The position numbers were made by a program, and so were the translations under genes. The notes under the pieces were generated by a model that saw only the letters and a list, made by a program, of their open reading frames with translations, was not told where the DNA came from and searched no databases. This document shows, piece after piece, positions 49,219 to 61,935 of a DNA stretch of 64,000 nt. The stretch comes from Cardiocondyla obscurior (Eukaryota; Arthropoda; Insecta; Hymenoptera; Formicidae): assembly GCF_019399895.1 (NCBI RefSeq), contig NC_091864.1, positions 7,356,001 to 7,420,000 on the forward strand, given 5' to 3'. Numbering within the stretch: position 1 is the first letter of the stretch; each line of letters opens with the position of its first letter.

Positions 49219-52200
49219 CTACTAGCAGTATCCGACTCCCTTCCTGGACGGGGACGAGCGCATTGATTTATTGCGACAGCGTAAAATACGCGCGGAACAG
49301 ACCGTCGTCGCCACCACCCTTCGCGCGTAACACGTGAAAACCCTACCCCCTGTCCGGCGCGGCCGAGGAGTTTTAATATTTTTCTTACGTCATAATGAAA
49401 CCGTCTCGTTTACGTAACTCCATCGACAATACAAAAACGGTCAAGATGATAAAACACGAACGAGTCCTTTCTTTTTACCGCGAAACAATGTTCAATGACG
49501 CGGAATCTATTATTAAAAAAAATAAAAAAGAGTATTAACTATTTTTCTTTAATATCGTACGGTTCGTGGGTTTAAATGTAATTATTCGAGAGAAAATAAA
49601 AATTAAAACATTACAAAGCTAAATGAAAACTAATGTCGCAAAAAAGGGTATTAAAACATTAACCGCGAACCTTATTATACCAGGAAAAAAAGCTAGGTAA
49701 AACCCAGCGGAGCCTTTCGTTGCGCGAAATTTCCTTCAACTAATTGGATGAAAGCAGCGAGGGGTATTGTACAGAGCGAATGGCGTGGTTAGCGATGTTT
49801 CGCTGCCCCCTGACAGGTTAATAACTGCAGACTGCAAAATCGGTACGGAGGCAGAATTTTCTAAGCCAGAAAAAATTTCACGTCCGTGACACTCATTGAC
49901 AGCCTCAACTTTCTCGCTACGGAAACTTCATTTATCTTAATAATATTATTTAACTACGCAACGAATAAAACACCGTTTTATCTTAATCTCTTAATAGAAG
50001 ACAAGATTTTGTAAATTAATGCGAGAATTTTTCAACTTTTTACCAATCGTGCATACATACATTTTTTTGTGTAAATAATTATTATTTAAATTATATCGTC
50101 GCTTGATTTTAATGACCTGCTATCTATTTATACGTATCTAAAATTTCAGATTTTACAATAATATCGATTAAAATAATATTTCTGATATAATAGTTATTGT
50201 CCTTAAGATTTACGATTTACGACGCGATTTTTTTTTGCAAAGATCAACAGCCGGTGGCCACGCAATGTGTCATAATGCTTATTCGGGATCGATTTTCCGT
50301 CGCACGACTTTCAAAGAAAGTCTCAAGTCCGACGAACGTGCTCGTGACACACGCACGTTTTCTTTCCCGCACGCGAGACGACACTTTCCGCTTCCACGGA
50401 AACACTCCCGACGGTCAGCTGATCCGAAAGTTTTCGGAAAAAAAATCAAGCGTTACCTATGACCCAATCTACTTAACTCTACAGTCTGCAACTAAAAATA
50501 TTTCCGATTATTTTTATCGTATAAATTGTTTCACGAAGCTGGTTTTACGAATTAGTAACAATCGAAGGCTTCATTATTTTTTTTAATAATTAATTATAAA
50601 TTAATCGAGATCGAAGGAGAGTTTCAAGTACCCGGGGTCTTTGTGTAATGTATGTTTTCTGCAAAGAGACCCCGAACACATTAGATCGTCGCAACTGCGG
50701 GCCAACATATGCGACGGATGCGACAGAAATTTCGCGTCCCTTGCCAACTACACGTTCCGGAGTAGCCAAACTTCTGCCGATGTGTTTAAAAGTCAACCCG
50801 ATTATACGGCTTCCTCTCTAATTCGCCACCTGGCTAACTCTCGACGGCCGTCGGCAATCACCGTGATCCCTATTCAACTTCCAGCGTTTACCGTTAAATT
50901 TAGTTCGATCTGCCTTTCAGATATAAATTATAGATTTTCATCTAGATATATTAAGTAAGTTTGGCTGCTAATTCCAGATCACATTGTCATAAAATATTTT
51001 CTTTTTAGTTACGTAAAAATACAGATTTACATAAATATTAAAAAATAAAAAAAAACCGTAAGAGAAAGCAATACGGAACGAGAATCATTGCGACGAAGCG
51101 ATATATCACTGCCAATGTTTTTGATAGCTGGCGGGTCCATGGAAAGGACTAGCACCTGAGACGACGGGCTACAATCGGTCCCAAAGGAGTCGTGACGAGA
51201 CGACAGGATCTCTCCCGCGATCACTCGTCTTGGGGTTCGCGTACAGGGGTTCGCTACCTATACAATGTCCCGAAATTGACGTATTATCTCCGACGGATAA
51301 TATTTGCGCTGGCAGGCCTCGCTGAATATTGTATTTCGCGCACCAGATAAATTTGAAGCACGCCGAGATTTATGTGCATTTAATTGTAATCTAATTTACA
51401 ATGCAATTCGTTGAAATGGCAATATAACATTCGGAATTATTTTTTTCTGTATAGCTCGAACCAAATTGAGTCTTGCTAAACGCGAGTTTAATATTTTTCA
51501 ACGAGAACGCGAAACGTAAAATTCGTTAAGACATAATAAATTTCCCAGATTTTTCAGCGTGATTTATCGAAACGTTCCAGCATATCCAACTATTGTACTA
51601 TATCGCAGAAGTTTGCATAACTACTTTATTTCTGAAATATATCGCGCGCCTTCGACGTTTTTTACTTGGCACATCCCGCAGCCATATCTTTCTCGAATTT
51701 CTGCTGTCCAATTCTTTCGATGGTTGTCGGCGCGAGGCAGAGGACGATAAATTCTCGGAGGAGACCGAAAATTCAATAAAAAGCATCAACATGAAACACC
51801 GTCGATATAAAATCTATCGTCTAAATATACATATAAATCAACGATAAATAAAATCTATTCGCAACGATAAATAATAAAAATTGATTTCGCCGTTATCGTA
51901 ATTAAAAAAAAAATCCCGAGTGGAAATCAATTTCCACCGTTACCTAATAATTAGCTAGCCAATTAGTGGCTCATCTCGTGGCTGTCTAGCAAAACTGTCG
52001 CAGCACCGAGCCAAAAATGTAACACTCAAAACGTACTAAATACTAGATAATTATTTCTAGCTAATAACGAGTTAGAAAAGCTAGATATCTAAACATTTTT
52101 TGCCACGCAACGCTCGCTCGAATGCCGAATCCGTGGAGCCCTGGAACACGGTCCGCGCTGGACAGTGACCAGACGATCGATATAAGATGATTTATCGCGT

Positions 52201-52230
52201 ATTTAAACGCGGAACAAAGATAACGTCTAG
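49219..52230. other. No supported gene
   Basis: AT-rich with scattered CpG patches. A plus-strand frame 50603-50958 ends next to a GTAAGT; it has two CxxC pairs but no recognisable finger. Several TAATTA/CTAG-type motifs cluster at 51940-52090. Confidence 0.4.
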
Positions 52231-52506
52231 ATGAGCGAAACGGAAAAGGCGAAATTAATTCTGGTTAAGAAACATCTGCGGAAAAGGGAAATTATTCACG
52301 CGGGATTGATGTACACGTCGGAGGTGCTGTGCGAAGTTGTAAATTCGCCGTATAAATCGCACGTTGCAACTCGTCGCATCATGCCGCACAGCCGGATAAA
52401 TGCAGTCGCGGGAGAGAGAGATACCGAATTATGCACGGTGTTACGGCATCCTCGTGCGATGCAGAAAGTAACGATATTACGCGACGTAATCCACCCGCCA
52501 GTCTAG
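52231..52506 (+). other. 91-codon ATG open frame, unrecognised
   Basis: Starts MSETEKAKLILVKKHLRKRE, ends ILRDVIHPPV. Composition is protein-like and it has a true ATG, though in weak context. No splice signal or family recognised; could be a small orphan gene or chance. Confidence 0.15.
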
Positions 52507-52788
52507 CCGCGATTGGTCCAAAGTTGCGGTTTAAGCTCGCGACGACGCACGAGAGACATACGCAACAATGTGCACGAGATTTGCGAGGCGTCTGTGGCAT
52601 TTTAATTAAGACGTCCGCGCTCATAAACTTAGTAGGCCTTAGAAAGTACTTCGTCTCAAGCAGAAACGGTTCTACAAGCCGTTAAGCTACTTGCAAGCAA
52701 ATTCCTGCTTGCACTGTCGAAACCTTGAATTTGATTGCCATCGCGACGGCTCTTACGACATGCAAACGCATGCGAAAATACGCACTAC

Positions 52789-53220
52789 ATGGAATTTGAC
52801 GTCGCGGGTTTGCTAAAACGAATTCAAACGACCGTGCAGATCAATCACTCGCGCGAAGGAAACTCCCCGGCTCTTCGCATAAATTTTCCCTCGCGCGATC
52901 TTTGTAGCAAAGCAAACAATATTCATATCCAGCCTTCCTTTTCTCGTTCGACATCAGATTTAGGCGGCGAGCGCGATGATTTACCGCCCGACGCCTGCAA
53001 CGATAAATCACCGGGTGCCCGCCACCCCCTCGCGGAACGAGAGAGAAAATGCATTCGCGAGGATCAGGATTACAACTGCGCACGCACAAAGCCGCCCGCG
53101 CGATTCGCGCAATTTAACTCCGGAATGCGTGACGCCAGTCGATTTGACCTAGCCACGAATTTAAACGCGAATTCCAGATTTTGGTTGCAATCCCCGTTAA
53201 TACTAGGACGAAAAATGTGA
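52789..53220 (+). other. 143-codon ATG open frame, unrecognised
   Basis: Starts MEFDVAGLLKRIQTTVQI and ends WLQSPLILGRKM, in the same region and orientation as 52231-52506. A partly open minus-strand frame overlaps. No family recognised; treated as a low-confidence open frame. Confidence 0.13.
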
Positions 53221-53300
53221 CCAAAAACAAAGTGCCATTTCCACGTAGAAATTCTTTTTAATTTAATCGACGAATAATACGGTATACCTATCTATTATAT

Positions 53301-53339
53301 TAAAAATTAAAATTAAAATTAAAAAAAAAAAAAAAAAAA
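53301..53339. repeat. AAATT-type repeat running into A19
   Basis: Several AATTA-type units at 53301-53320 followed by a run of A. Confidence 0.85.
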
Positions 53340-56300
53340 CAATAAATATTAATTCGACATCAGATCGGTGCGCGTCAAAATGAATTTGCTCCTCTTACCC
53401 TATCATTGAAAATATAAAATAATTATAATCCGTCCAAATTTCAGACTCTCGCGATCTTAATCTACAAACGATTCGATCAGATTTAATATGACTGCGTTAA
53501 TGGAAGAGGAAATAACGAGAGATCGTAACCACCAAGTCGGTCCTCGTGACAAGCGCAACGCGCCGTTCTGTGGCACGCGTCGCGCTCGTTCGCGCGTAAC
53601 CGCAGTTGCATCGAGCCGCGACGAGAACCGGCGAACGGGAGGAGAAACGGCGGCTACTCGAACGAACGGCGGAGGTAGAGACGGAGAGTGCAAGAAGGAC
53701 CAGAGGAAACGACGAGCGCCGGCGCGACGTTCCTCTCTCGTCGTCGCGGGTAAAAGGTCCAAGTCTGCGTCGCCGCCGACGCTGCGAGACTTCAAAGGGA
53801 CGATAGAGCGCCGCTATAGAGCTGGTCCGCGTTTCTCGGAACTCCCGTAACCGTAGTCGACGGGACGAAGAACGTCCGCCGGATTTAGAATGAATTATCG
53901 GGGTATTAACGTTGCGCGCGCGTGTATACGGATAACGCGCGATAAATATGACGGGATATCGTCGCCGTTCATTGCTAGCGACAAGCGACATCCGGACAGA
54001 CGTGTTTCTTCGACGCGACGACGACTGAGAGTCGTCACGGCGTTGTCGGACTTTGATTCGCGAAAATTAACGAGAAAAAGAAACCTCACGACGCGTCTCT
54101 TTATGAACGTTGGGACGAATAATTTAAAGTTCGTCCATTCGAACGAAAAAGCACAGCTTTAGAAACCGTGTATAATCGCGATGCTCGAGTGTGACTCGCA
54201 AATAAAAAAAAATAAAATAAAATAAAAACACCGATTGCAGAAAGCTTTACGAGAATCGGTCGAGCGGAGAGACTAACGAGACTTACGACAACGATGAAAT
54301 TATCATGAGATCGAAACACGTGTGATCGCAATTTTAGATCCTCTCAAAAGCGCGTCGCGGGGATTCATCTTTCAACGATACGATAATTATGTAGATGCGA
54401 CGCATAACTCATTATTCTAATTTCATCCGCGCGAGCTACCGACTTTCAGCAAGTTCGCATTCCGCTCGTCATCCGGCGATTTCTTTTAATTTTTTTTTCT
54501 TTTTTATAAAACTTATCACTGTAACAAAATACTTTTTTCCCCGCCAAGCAAAAAAAGTTATTAAAAAAAAAAAAAAAAATTTATTAATAAAGACTTGAAA
54601 CTCAAAATTAAGTCAAATCGCGTATGTGCCTCAACTTTATTGTGCATCACGAGAAAGATATAATTTGCGCATTGTGCCAAGACTTAATTTGTATCATCCG
54701 CGAAATACAGCCGCGTAAGAGAGCGGTATCCCGAGGGCAGCGACGCGAATAATTTATGGAAACGGGCAGACGAGACAAATAGACGAATCGAGACCGCAGG
54801 CGTTGCGTATATAGTTGAAATCGTTCGACAAAGTGCATACATCTCCGAAGGTACATGCGAACAAGACGCGCTGCACCTTGGGCTATAAATCGATCGCTGC
54901 CCTCTTCGCTTCTCTCGTACGCGATTGAATTCGATGTATGCGTCTACGCACGCGACGCGCAAAATATAAGTAGGCGTGCGTGCGAAAACGACCGACGTCT
55001 TCCTTAAATAAAAGTTCTCTTTCTCTCTTCTCTATCTTGCACGCACGCGTAACTCTCGGTCGGATAAGGCGGCCGATAAGGACTTTCGAAACTCGAGAAA
55101 TCCGACGTCGACGGGTCTCTTATATCAAACACTCGACAAGCTCGAGAAAACTTTGTCCCCGAACTTGTGAGATATTTACGGGGATGACTATTTCGCGTCC
55201 AAGTCACGAAATAACGAACACTCTTTTTCCCCAACTACTTATCAAACGTTACAACAGCTTTGATTTCTCGCAAAAGAGAAATTTTCGCCGCGAGCAGCCG
55301 GTGTGATCCTGGTACAAATTATTAGTTTTCTGGGATCGAAAGGACGACATTAGCAGTCGCGACGTCAAGTGTCCCTTCGCGGTTATACCGTCTGCATAAA
55401 ATTATTACCGTATCGACCACGTCCCCGAACCGCCCAAAGTTTCCCTGGCGACCACGGGGTCCGTTATTTATGCATCTCAATCAAACATAGTGGTGAACCC
55501 TCTCGTACCCAGCCAGATTTGCTGTAATAACGACCTAACACCTTACAAACCGCAGACGTCCATTAATCAGAATTTATTTCCTCCCGCAAATTATGAATTC
55601 TTCGTTCTCTCGTTTTTTTTTTTTTTTCTACGTATTATTATATATGCAACGAAATAAAATACATTTTTATCAGCTCGATTGCTTGAAACAAAATATTTTA
55701 TATTATTCATTAAAAAATAACGCTTTTAATCAAAGAAGGGATTTTTGTCTTTTTATTTTTGAACGATCGTCGGTGGAACAGCGTGAGGTGGAAAGTGCGC
55801 TATATAAGACAAAGTGGATGCCTCGGATCAGCCTCGTTAGTGATACTATGACAAATATACACGCAAGAGTCGAATTAATTCATTCGCGTGGCAGTTCGGA
55901 TTGGCTCCGACCATTCGTTACCCGGGCGATTTCCCGCGCGAAAAGTATTCATCCCCGCTACTGTCACGATTCTAATTCCGGTGATTTGTAATGAAATGAA
56001 ATATAGGTCTCTATTTTGGAGGTGCGCAGACAGATAATTCGCGGAAGACTGGTAGCCGTCCTACAGAGATTAAACGAGCTAAAGAGATTTAAGTCGAAAG
56101 CGGGGAAAATAAGACGCTTCCGTCAGCGACAAGTTGCTAACTACCTTGCGAAACGACATCGATCAAAGAGTCAAAGTATTTTTCCATTAATAAACTAGTT
56201 AGTAAAAAAATAAAATAATAGAATAAAATAAAAAAAAACATTGTACATACTAGGTGTAATCAAGTATCACCTACGAGCAACGTCAAGTATCGCTTTCAAA

Positions 56301-59300
56301 TTCTCCACCTCTGTCAATAAATATCAATTAATTATTGTCGTTTAATGAATTTTACACGAATTAATTTCCCACGCCCGAGTATATCGAATTATATTCGAAT
56401 GTGTAAATTTAATCTCAAAGCCCGGGTAATAAGTAAACACGAAACGTAATGCAAATGAATGTGCTTTCACGTCGACAAACGCAATTATGCGACTAATAAT
56501 TTTATCGGCGCGCAGACAACAAAGAATTTTCGGTAAAATAAATATGAAGGTAAAACGTTAATTCCGTGCTAAGTGCAAATGCAAAGTTGATTAGCAGATT
56601 ACAGCTGCTTTTCCACGGTATGCAAATTCGCGGTGGCCCTATCGCGACGCGTCGACCGTCGTCCTCGTCGTGATTACATCCCCCGCGCAAAAACACAAGG
56701 AACATATGCGGCTGTATGAACGAGACGTCTCAGAGTTCTCGGACGCACGCGTCAGACGGCTAAAAACTTTTGGTCGCGGCACATGTCTCGCATGTACTCA
56801 CAGGTCTGACCGAATAAAACAAAAAGGGACGCGGTCTTGTTCGCGGCCTATTATTAGTTTAATTCAAGACTAACGAGTCGCCTTAAAAAAATATTAAGTC
56901 CAAGGAATAAGCAAAAGCAAAAGTGCGAGGTGTCTTTGCGACGCCTGGCGTCGTTGAGAGATATTTATTCAGAATGGCTTCGTTTCGGCGTTAATGCACG
57001 TTTTAATCAACAACATATCTTAATCAATCTCGCTGCGAGCTTTACATGACACACGGGGTGTCGTATTAGCGGTGCGCTTCGAGCACGCCGCAAATCTCGC
57101 ATGAGCCTCGGATATTAAACCATTTCTCGCGCTTAGCCGCGTACCGCCCGCGCGCATTACCGCGAGGTATGAAAATCCCGCAATGTATGTACACGACGTA
57201 GTTGCGCAGACGAAGCCCGGGCGTTTAAATAGCGTACCGTGCAAAATCATCGTCGACGTCTCGCTGGGATTGATTACCCGATCGCGAAGCATCGAGTACA
57301 GCTCGAGCGGGTCGCATAAAAATTCGATTCTCGACAAATAAAAATTGCCAGCCTCTAAAACTTCGAAGATTTTACTTAAAAAAAAAAAAATTTTGGGGCG
57401 TAAGATAAATAAAGATCAAATTAATTTATTGCAATAAAAAGAAAATACCATGAGAGTAAATCAGCGCGGTGTGACTGATCGTATAGCCTTGCCATATCTC
57501 CGGCAAGTAGTTTTACCGTACTTTTTGCTGACTAATAGCTCCGCCTGGCACGATAGGCCTCCATTAAGAAGTTATTACCGAGTTTTCCATAAATCATAGT
57601 AACTCCCGGCCAATCCCTCAGCACGAGAATACAAACGAGACTACAAATAAGTACGTTCGAGCGCTCCACGTGCGCACCCTTTCTACATCGTAATTCAGGA
57701 AGATGCCGCGATTCTTAAGACGCAACCCTTGGTACGCCCTTACACGCAGTCCCTCGACTTTCACGTATCGTTATTTTCCCTCAAATCATTCGCGTTGCAA
57801 AGATTTTTTTTTTCTTAAAAATGACTTGGCAATTAAAAGCTTTCTATTCCATTATTTATCAAATTGCATTTCAACGTGACAGATGCGCGAGCGTCTCGTT
57901 ATCTCTTGATAAAGAGATAATAGATTTTTTTTTTTCATATTTCAGAATTATTCGACGGCTCCATGACGCAAATCTCCTTTTCTCTCGGTTACATTTTTCG
58001 CGATTGTGTGATCAACGAAATTCCCCGAGGATTATGATAATCTCGAGATTATCATGTTGAAGATCGCAGCTCGCCGAGCAAAGTTTCTGAATTTTTTTTC
58101 AACTACAAATTGTATTTCAAATCAGCTGTCGGTCGACGGAGCCTCGGTGATTTGCATTCTCGTACTAAGTTCCGGCAAACGCTGCTAACAAATATTCCGA
58201 AGCTGGACGTTTAACTTTCGTTTCCGTTACGTTCACAAGTGTCTTATTACCTTTACGAAAATCTTTTTGATCCAAGCCACGTCGATGAAATAAACGCCGA
58301 TGTTCGCGTTGCCCCTAACGGCTAATTATCGTACCTGAAGCTTTAATACGGTGGGCGCGTGTTGCCAGGTCGTTAAAAACGAATCCGATCCTTTGGGATG
58401 TCGACATCAAAGGCCGCCAAAGACAACGTTCCGCTTTCCGCGGCTCTGTTTCGTATTGAGAAAACGGGCGGGGAAAACCGCTAGACACGCATAAACCAAC
58501 AACACTCGACGATACCGTCGTCTCGCGTAATATATACCTCGTAACTTGCTGCATTTTGCAATGGAAGCAACTAATTACGTATATCGTTCGCAGGTGAGCC
58601 GAATGAATCATGGTGTTGTCATTCTGCATTACTCACCGACTGTTCTTCTATTTTTAAACTTATACTGATAAAACGGCGATAAATTAAAGAAAATGCGAGG
58701 GTGACGCGAATCTAATTCTGATTTTGTCAAATCGTCTGAACTTAACATAAATTGAAACGACAATTTTTAAATAATGTAAAAAGTATACATATAATGAATT
58801 AGTTTGTTATCAAAAAAATTATTTCAGTCTAAAATAATTTCGTCAAACGTGTACTTAAAAAAATGTGATATAAAAGACGAGTTACAGGTTGATTCAACCA
58901 ATTTTTAGAGCGCTTGCGAGAAGCGTAGGTGTGAAACGACGTAGCGAAAGTGGCGAACATGCAATGCGGACTATTTGCGCGAATTTAACCAGTCATAAAA
59001 CTGTCTTGTGTACTTTTATCGCGGACATAAAGATGAATTAAGGAATGAGTGCCTTCGGGTGCAGCTTTCTGTTTGTCTCTCTTTCTCTTTCTTCTCTCCG
59101 TCTTCGTGCGTTTGTTCGAACAGACCGATAAAACGACAGACATCGAGACGGATCGATTTTAAGACGTTTCTAGAGCAGGGAACGAATGACGGACGAGGAA
59201 AAAGTAAAGATATAAAACGAAAGACAATGCCTCGTATTTTCGCCTTCATTTGCCGGCCTATTCGGATCCTAAGCATCGTCTGATCCTAGATTTATGTGAC

Positions 59301-61895
59301 TGATACAGAGACGATATTTACTTTCAGAGAATCAAATTTGTCAAACTGTATTTTAGAACATATCTAATCTGTGCGATCTAACCACCGGCTGCGAAATCAA
59401 AATAGCTAGATAAATTTTCATTCGGCGATAAATCGCGCATCGAGGCGCGAGGAAACGCGAAAAAGTGACGGACTAGATCGGCAAGTACGATTTTTCAAGA
59501 AAATTGCGGATGCCCGACGATGGCCGGAAAATAGAAGGGAGAAACGATATTTGAGAAAAAGGTCAGCAATTTACGGACATCCATCGACGTCGAGTGCCGC
59601 GGTGTTGAGGAATACGGCCGTGCGGAGTGTGCGGTATCCCGACCGCGTACGGTCATTCCTACATGTATCGCAGCTATGCGGAATTCTAGTCCCCGGTGAT
59701 TCCTCTAGCCCCGCTTTTCCATCCCGGTCCATTCTTCTTCACGATTCTAACCCTCATTTCGACAATGGCGGTGAAATTCATCGCGATCGTTCGCCAGAAA
59801 AATACCAAGGCGCTCTATACCTCTCTTTTTTCCCCCCCTCATTCTCTTACTCATCCTGTCCACTCCATAATCTCGTTTCTGCAAAACGCGTCTGCATTTC
59901 TACGGGACGAATGAAGATTCTACGATCGAGAACAGGAGGCGATAAAACAATTCCCGGCGGGCCGCGATTCGATTTATTTAACAGTTACCGGCGAGCGAGA
60001 AAAATCTGATGGCGATAAAAGTGATATCGGTAACAAAAATTGTTTTACAAAACGCTGTAAACTGTCGATTATCAGTTTCGATAATAAAGCCCACGATTAG
60101 TACTCCGATTATTAATTTTATCTAAGCTGAGCCGCTTCTAATTAAATGTCGTAAAGACTCAAAAATAACGAGAGAAAATTATTCTAAATGTAAACTAACG
60201 ATAAGAGTTGTCAAAAATGGTTGGACGTAAAAAAAAAATTTTTTTTAATCATAAAGGATCTTAATTGCTGCAAGATTTCCAAGATCACAAGCGGCTTTGT
60301 ATTTAACATTATTAAATGGAGTCAACAAGTCACATGCGATAGCTCCTTTGAGCTTTAAAGCCTTGCGAAACTGTTAATCCTCGAGAGGGTTATCGCTTAT
60401 AATTACACCTCGCCGTTAGACATTATCCAGCGTGGCGCATTCGCTCTTTCTAACCCTTTCCGGAGAAGTCGCTGAGCCTTAACGAAGGATAATGTCAGCC
60501 GGCTGCCCCGGAACATTAGCAATTATCCGGAATCTACGCAAACCCATCATTTACCTGTACGCTGTATTAACCCTTTCAAGACGATTATTTTCACGGTTTA
60601 ATTCCATAGACGTTGTCGTCAGTTTGTCTCTTTGACCGATGGGTATAATTAATTGCGAGAAATTTTCACCGAACGTCTGTAATTTACGCACGTAATGACA
60701 TTACAAATGTCAGCGCATCGCGTATAAATCGCTAATGTATGAATAATTAATTTAATAATTTACAATCAATTAGATGAAAATTCATCGTACGCGGCAATTG
60801 CTTTGTTATCAGTTACAGATTTATTAAATGATTCGGCGACCGTGGTTTCCAAGAAATATTAAATGATATTTTGTACTAAAAGACATGGACTCGCCGGGTC
60901 GATCGTATCGATGGCCTACTTTAATAATCGCCACGTTGCTTGCAAAACACGCAAAGCCGTAACTCGAATTCTCACTACACTTCGAACACCTACGGAGCTT
61001 AATTAATTATTAGATTGTCAAAAAAGCAATCCGATTATATCATTCCAGTCAAGTAGCATGAATAATTTATGCTAAAAAAATAAAAAAAAAAAGAAACCCC
61101 CCCCGATGTAATACAGCGTTCGTCTAAAAAAAATTTTGCAACGACCATCGCGTATTCTCCGCGCTTGGCAATTAATCAAGCTCGCAAGTCAAACAGCCTA
61201 ATGAACCGGGTATGTGCGTGATCAAACTACTAGACTGCTGCTTCTCATCTGAATAGTTGACGAAAAAGAAACTCGGGAAAAAAAAACCAAGATTTTAGTC
61301 TCGACGATACATGGTCAATTAATAAATCGTCAACATAAAAAAAAAAAATTATATTACGCGCAAATATAAATTCTAAAAAAATTAATAACTCTAATTTACT
61401 CCTGTTACTGTAACGTGGCCTTCTTATTTATCGAAATCATATTCCCAGATGCATCCAAATGTATTCAAATTAATTGTACGCGGGATCGATCGCGGACACT
61501 AGCGAAATCCTGTTGTACCCTGTTGATTGCCCTGTCACTTCAAACCGATGCAAGCGAATCGATCAGTTTCCCTTCCCCCCCGCAAACCCGACACTCATCC
61601 TCCGAGAGGATTCATCAAGAAGCATCTCGACCGTTCGCGCAATCGATAAGTCATCGCGTATGCATCTACGCACATACGCGTCCTTCGTCAGAGATTTAAA
61701 TTCGTAGTTATTTAATTCGGGTCAAATTTCTTATCGCCAAATTTGTGCGCGTAGTCAAATAAAATTTGCGTTATATGCTCCTACAGTTTTACGAAAGAAA
61801 ACCCGGAAGGATTCCCCGGGGCCTATTTCTTTAAAAGCAGCCCATCCAAGAGTGAATCGAATAACTTAAAATGAGGAAAATGTTCAAAAACTTAC
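53340..61895. other. Long stretch without supported gene
   Basis: CpG-dense block at 53.5-54.1 kb (promoter-like, frames open on both strands up to 164 codons). A-run near 54565-54580, T14 near 55613-55627. Plus-strand acceptor-like tract ends at about 59130 (gtttgttcgaacag) with a 50-codon frame behind it but no donor. Perfect palindrome at 58034-58055. C8 run near 61097-61104. No recognisable coding. Confidence 0.45.
58034..58055. repeat. Perfect 22-bp palindrome centred on CTCGAG
   Basis: ATGATAATCTC followed directly by its exact reverse complement; no spacer. Confidence 0.9.
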
Positions 61896-61935
61896 CCGAC
61901 AAGAAAGAGACGGCCGCACCGTGAATCAAAGATTC
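61896..61935 (-). other. Candidate 40-base internal exon, unknown gene
   Basis: On the minus strand a long T-rich tract ending tttgtttcag is followed by 40 bases and the near-consensus donor GTAAGTTTTTG. Two frames are open: one reads ESLIHGAAVSFLS, the other IFDSRCGRLFLV. I do not recognise either. It could be an exon of an unseen minus-strand gene extending out of the window or a distal JNK leader exon. The length (40 bases) shifts frame by one. Confidence 0.42.

Noticed and set aside
50603..50958. Frame with two CxxC pairs next to a GTAAGT
   Set aside because: Spacing does not match a known zinc finger, the first residue is not ATG, and no acceptor precedes it.
59008..59283. Plus-strand acceptor at about 59130 with a 50-codon frame
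   Set aside because: No donor, no family and no partner exon; the pyrimidine run is simple-repeat-like.
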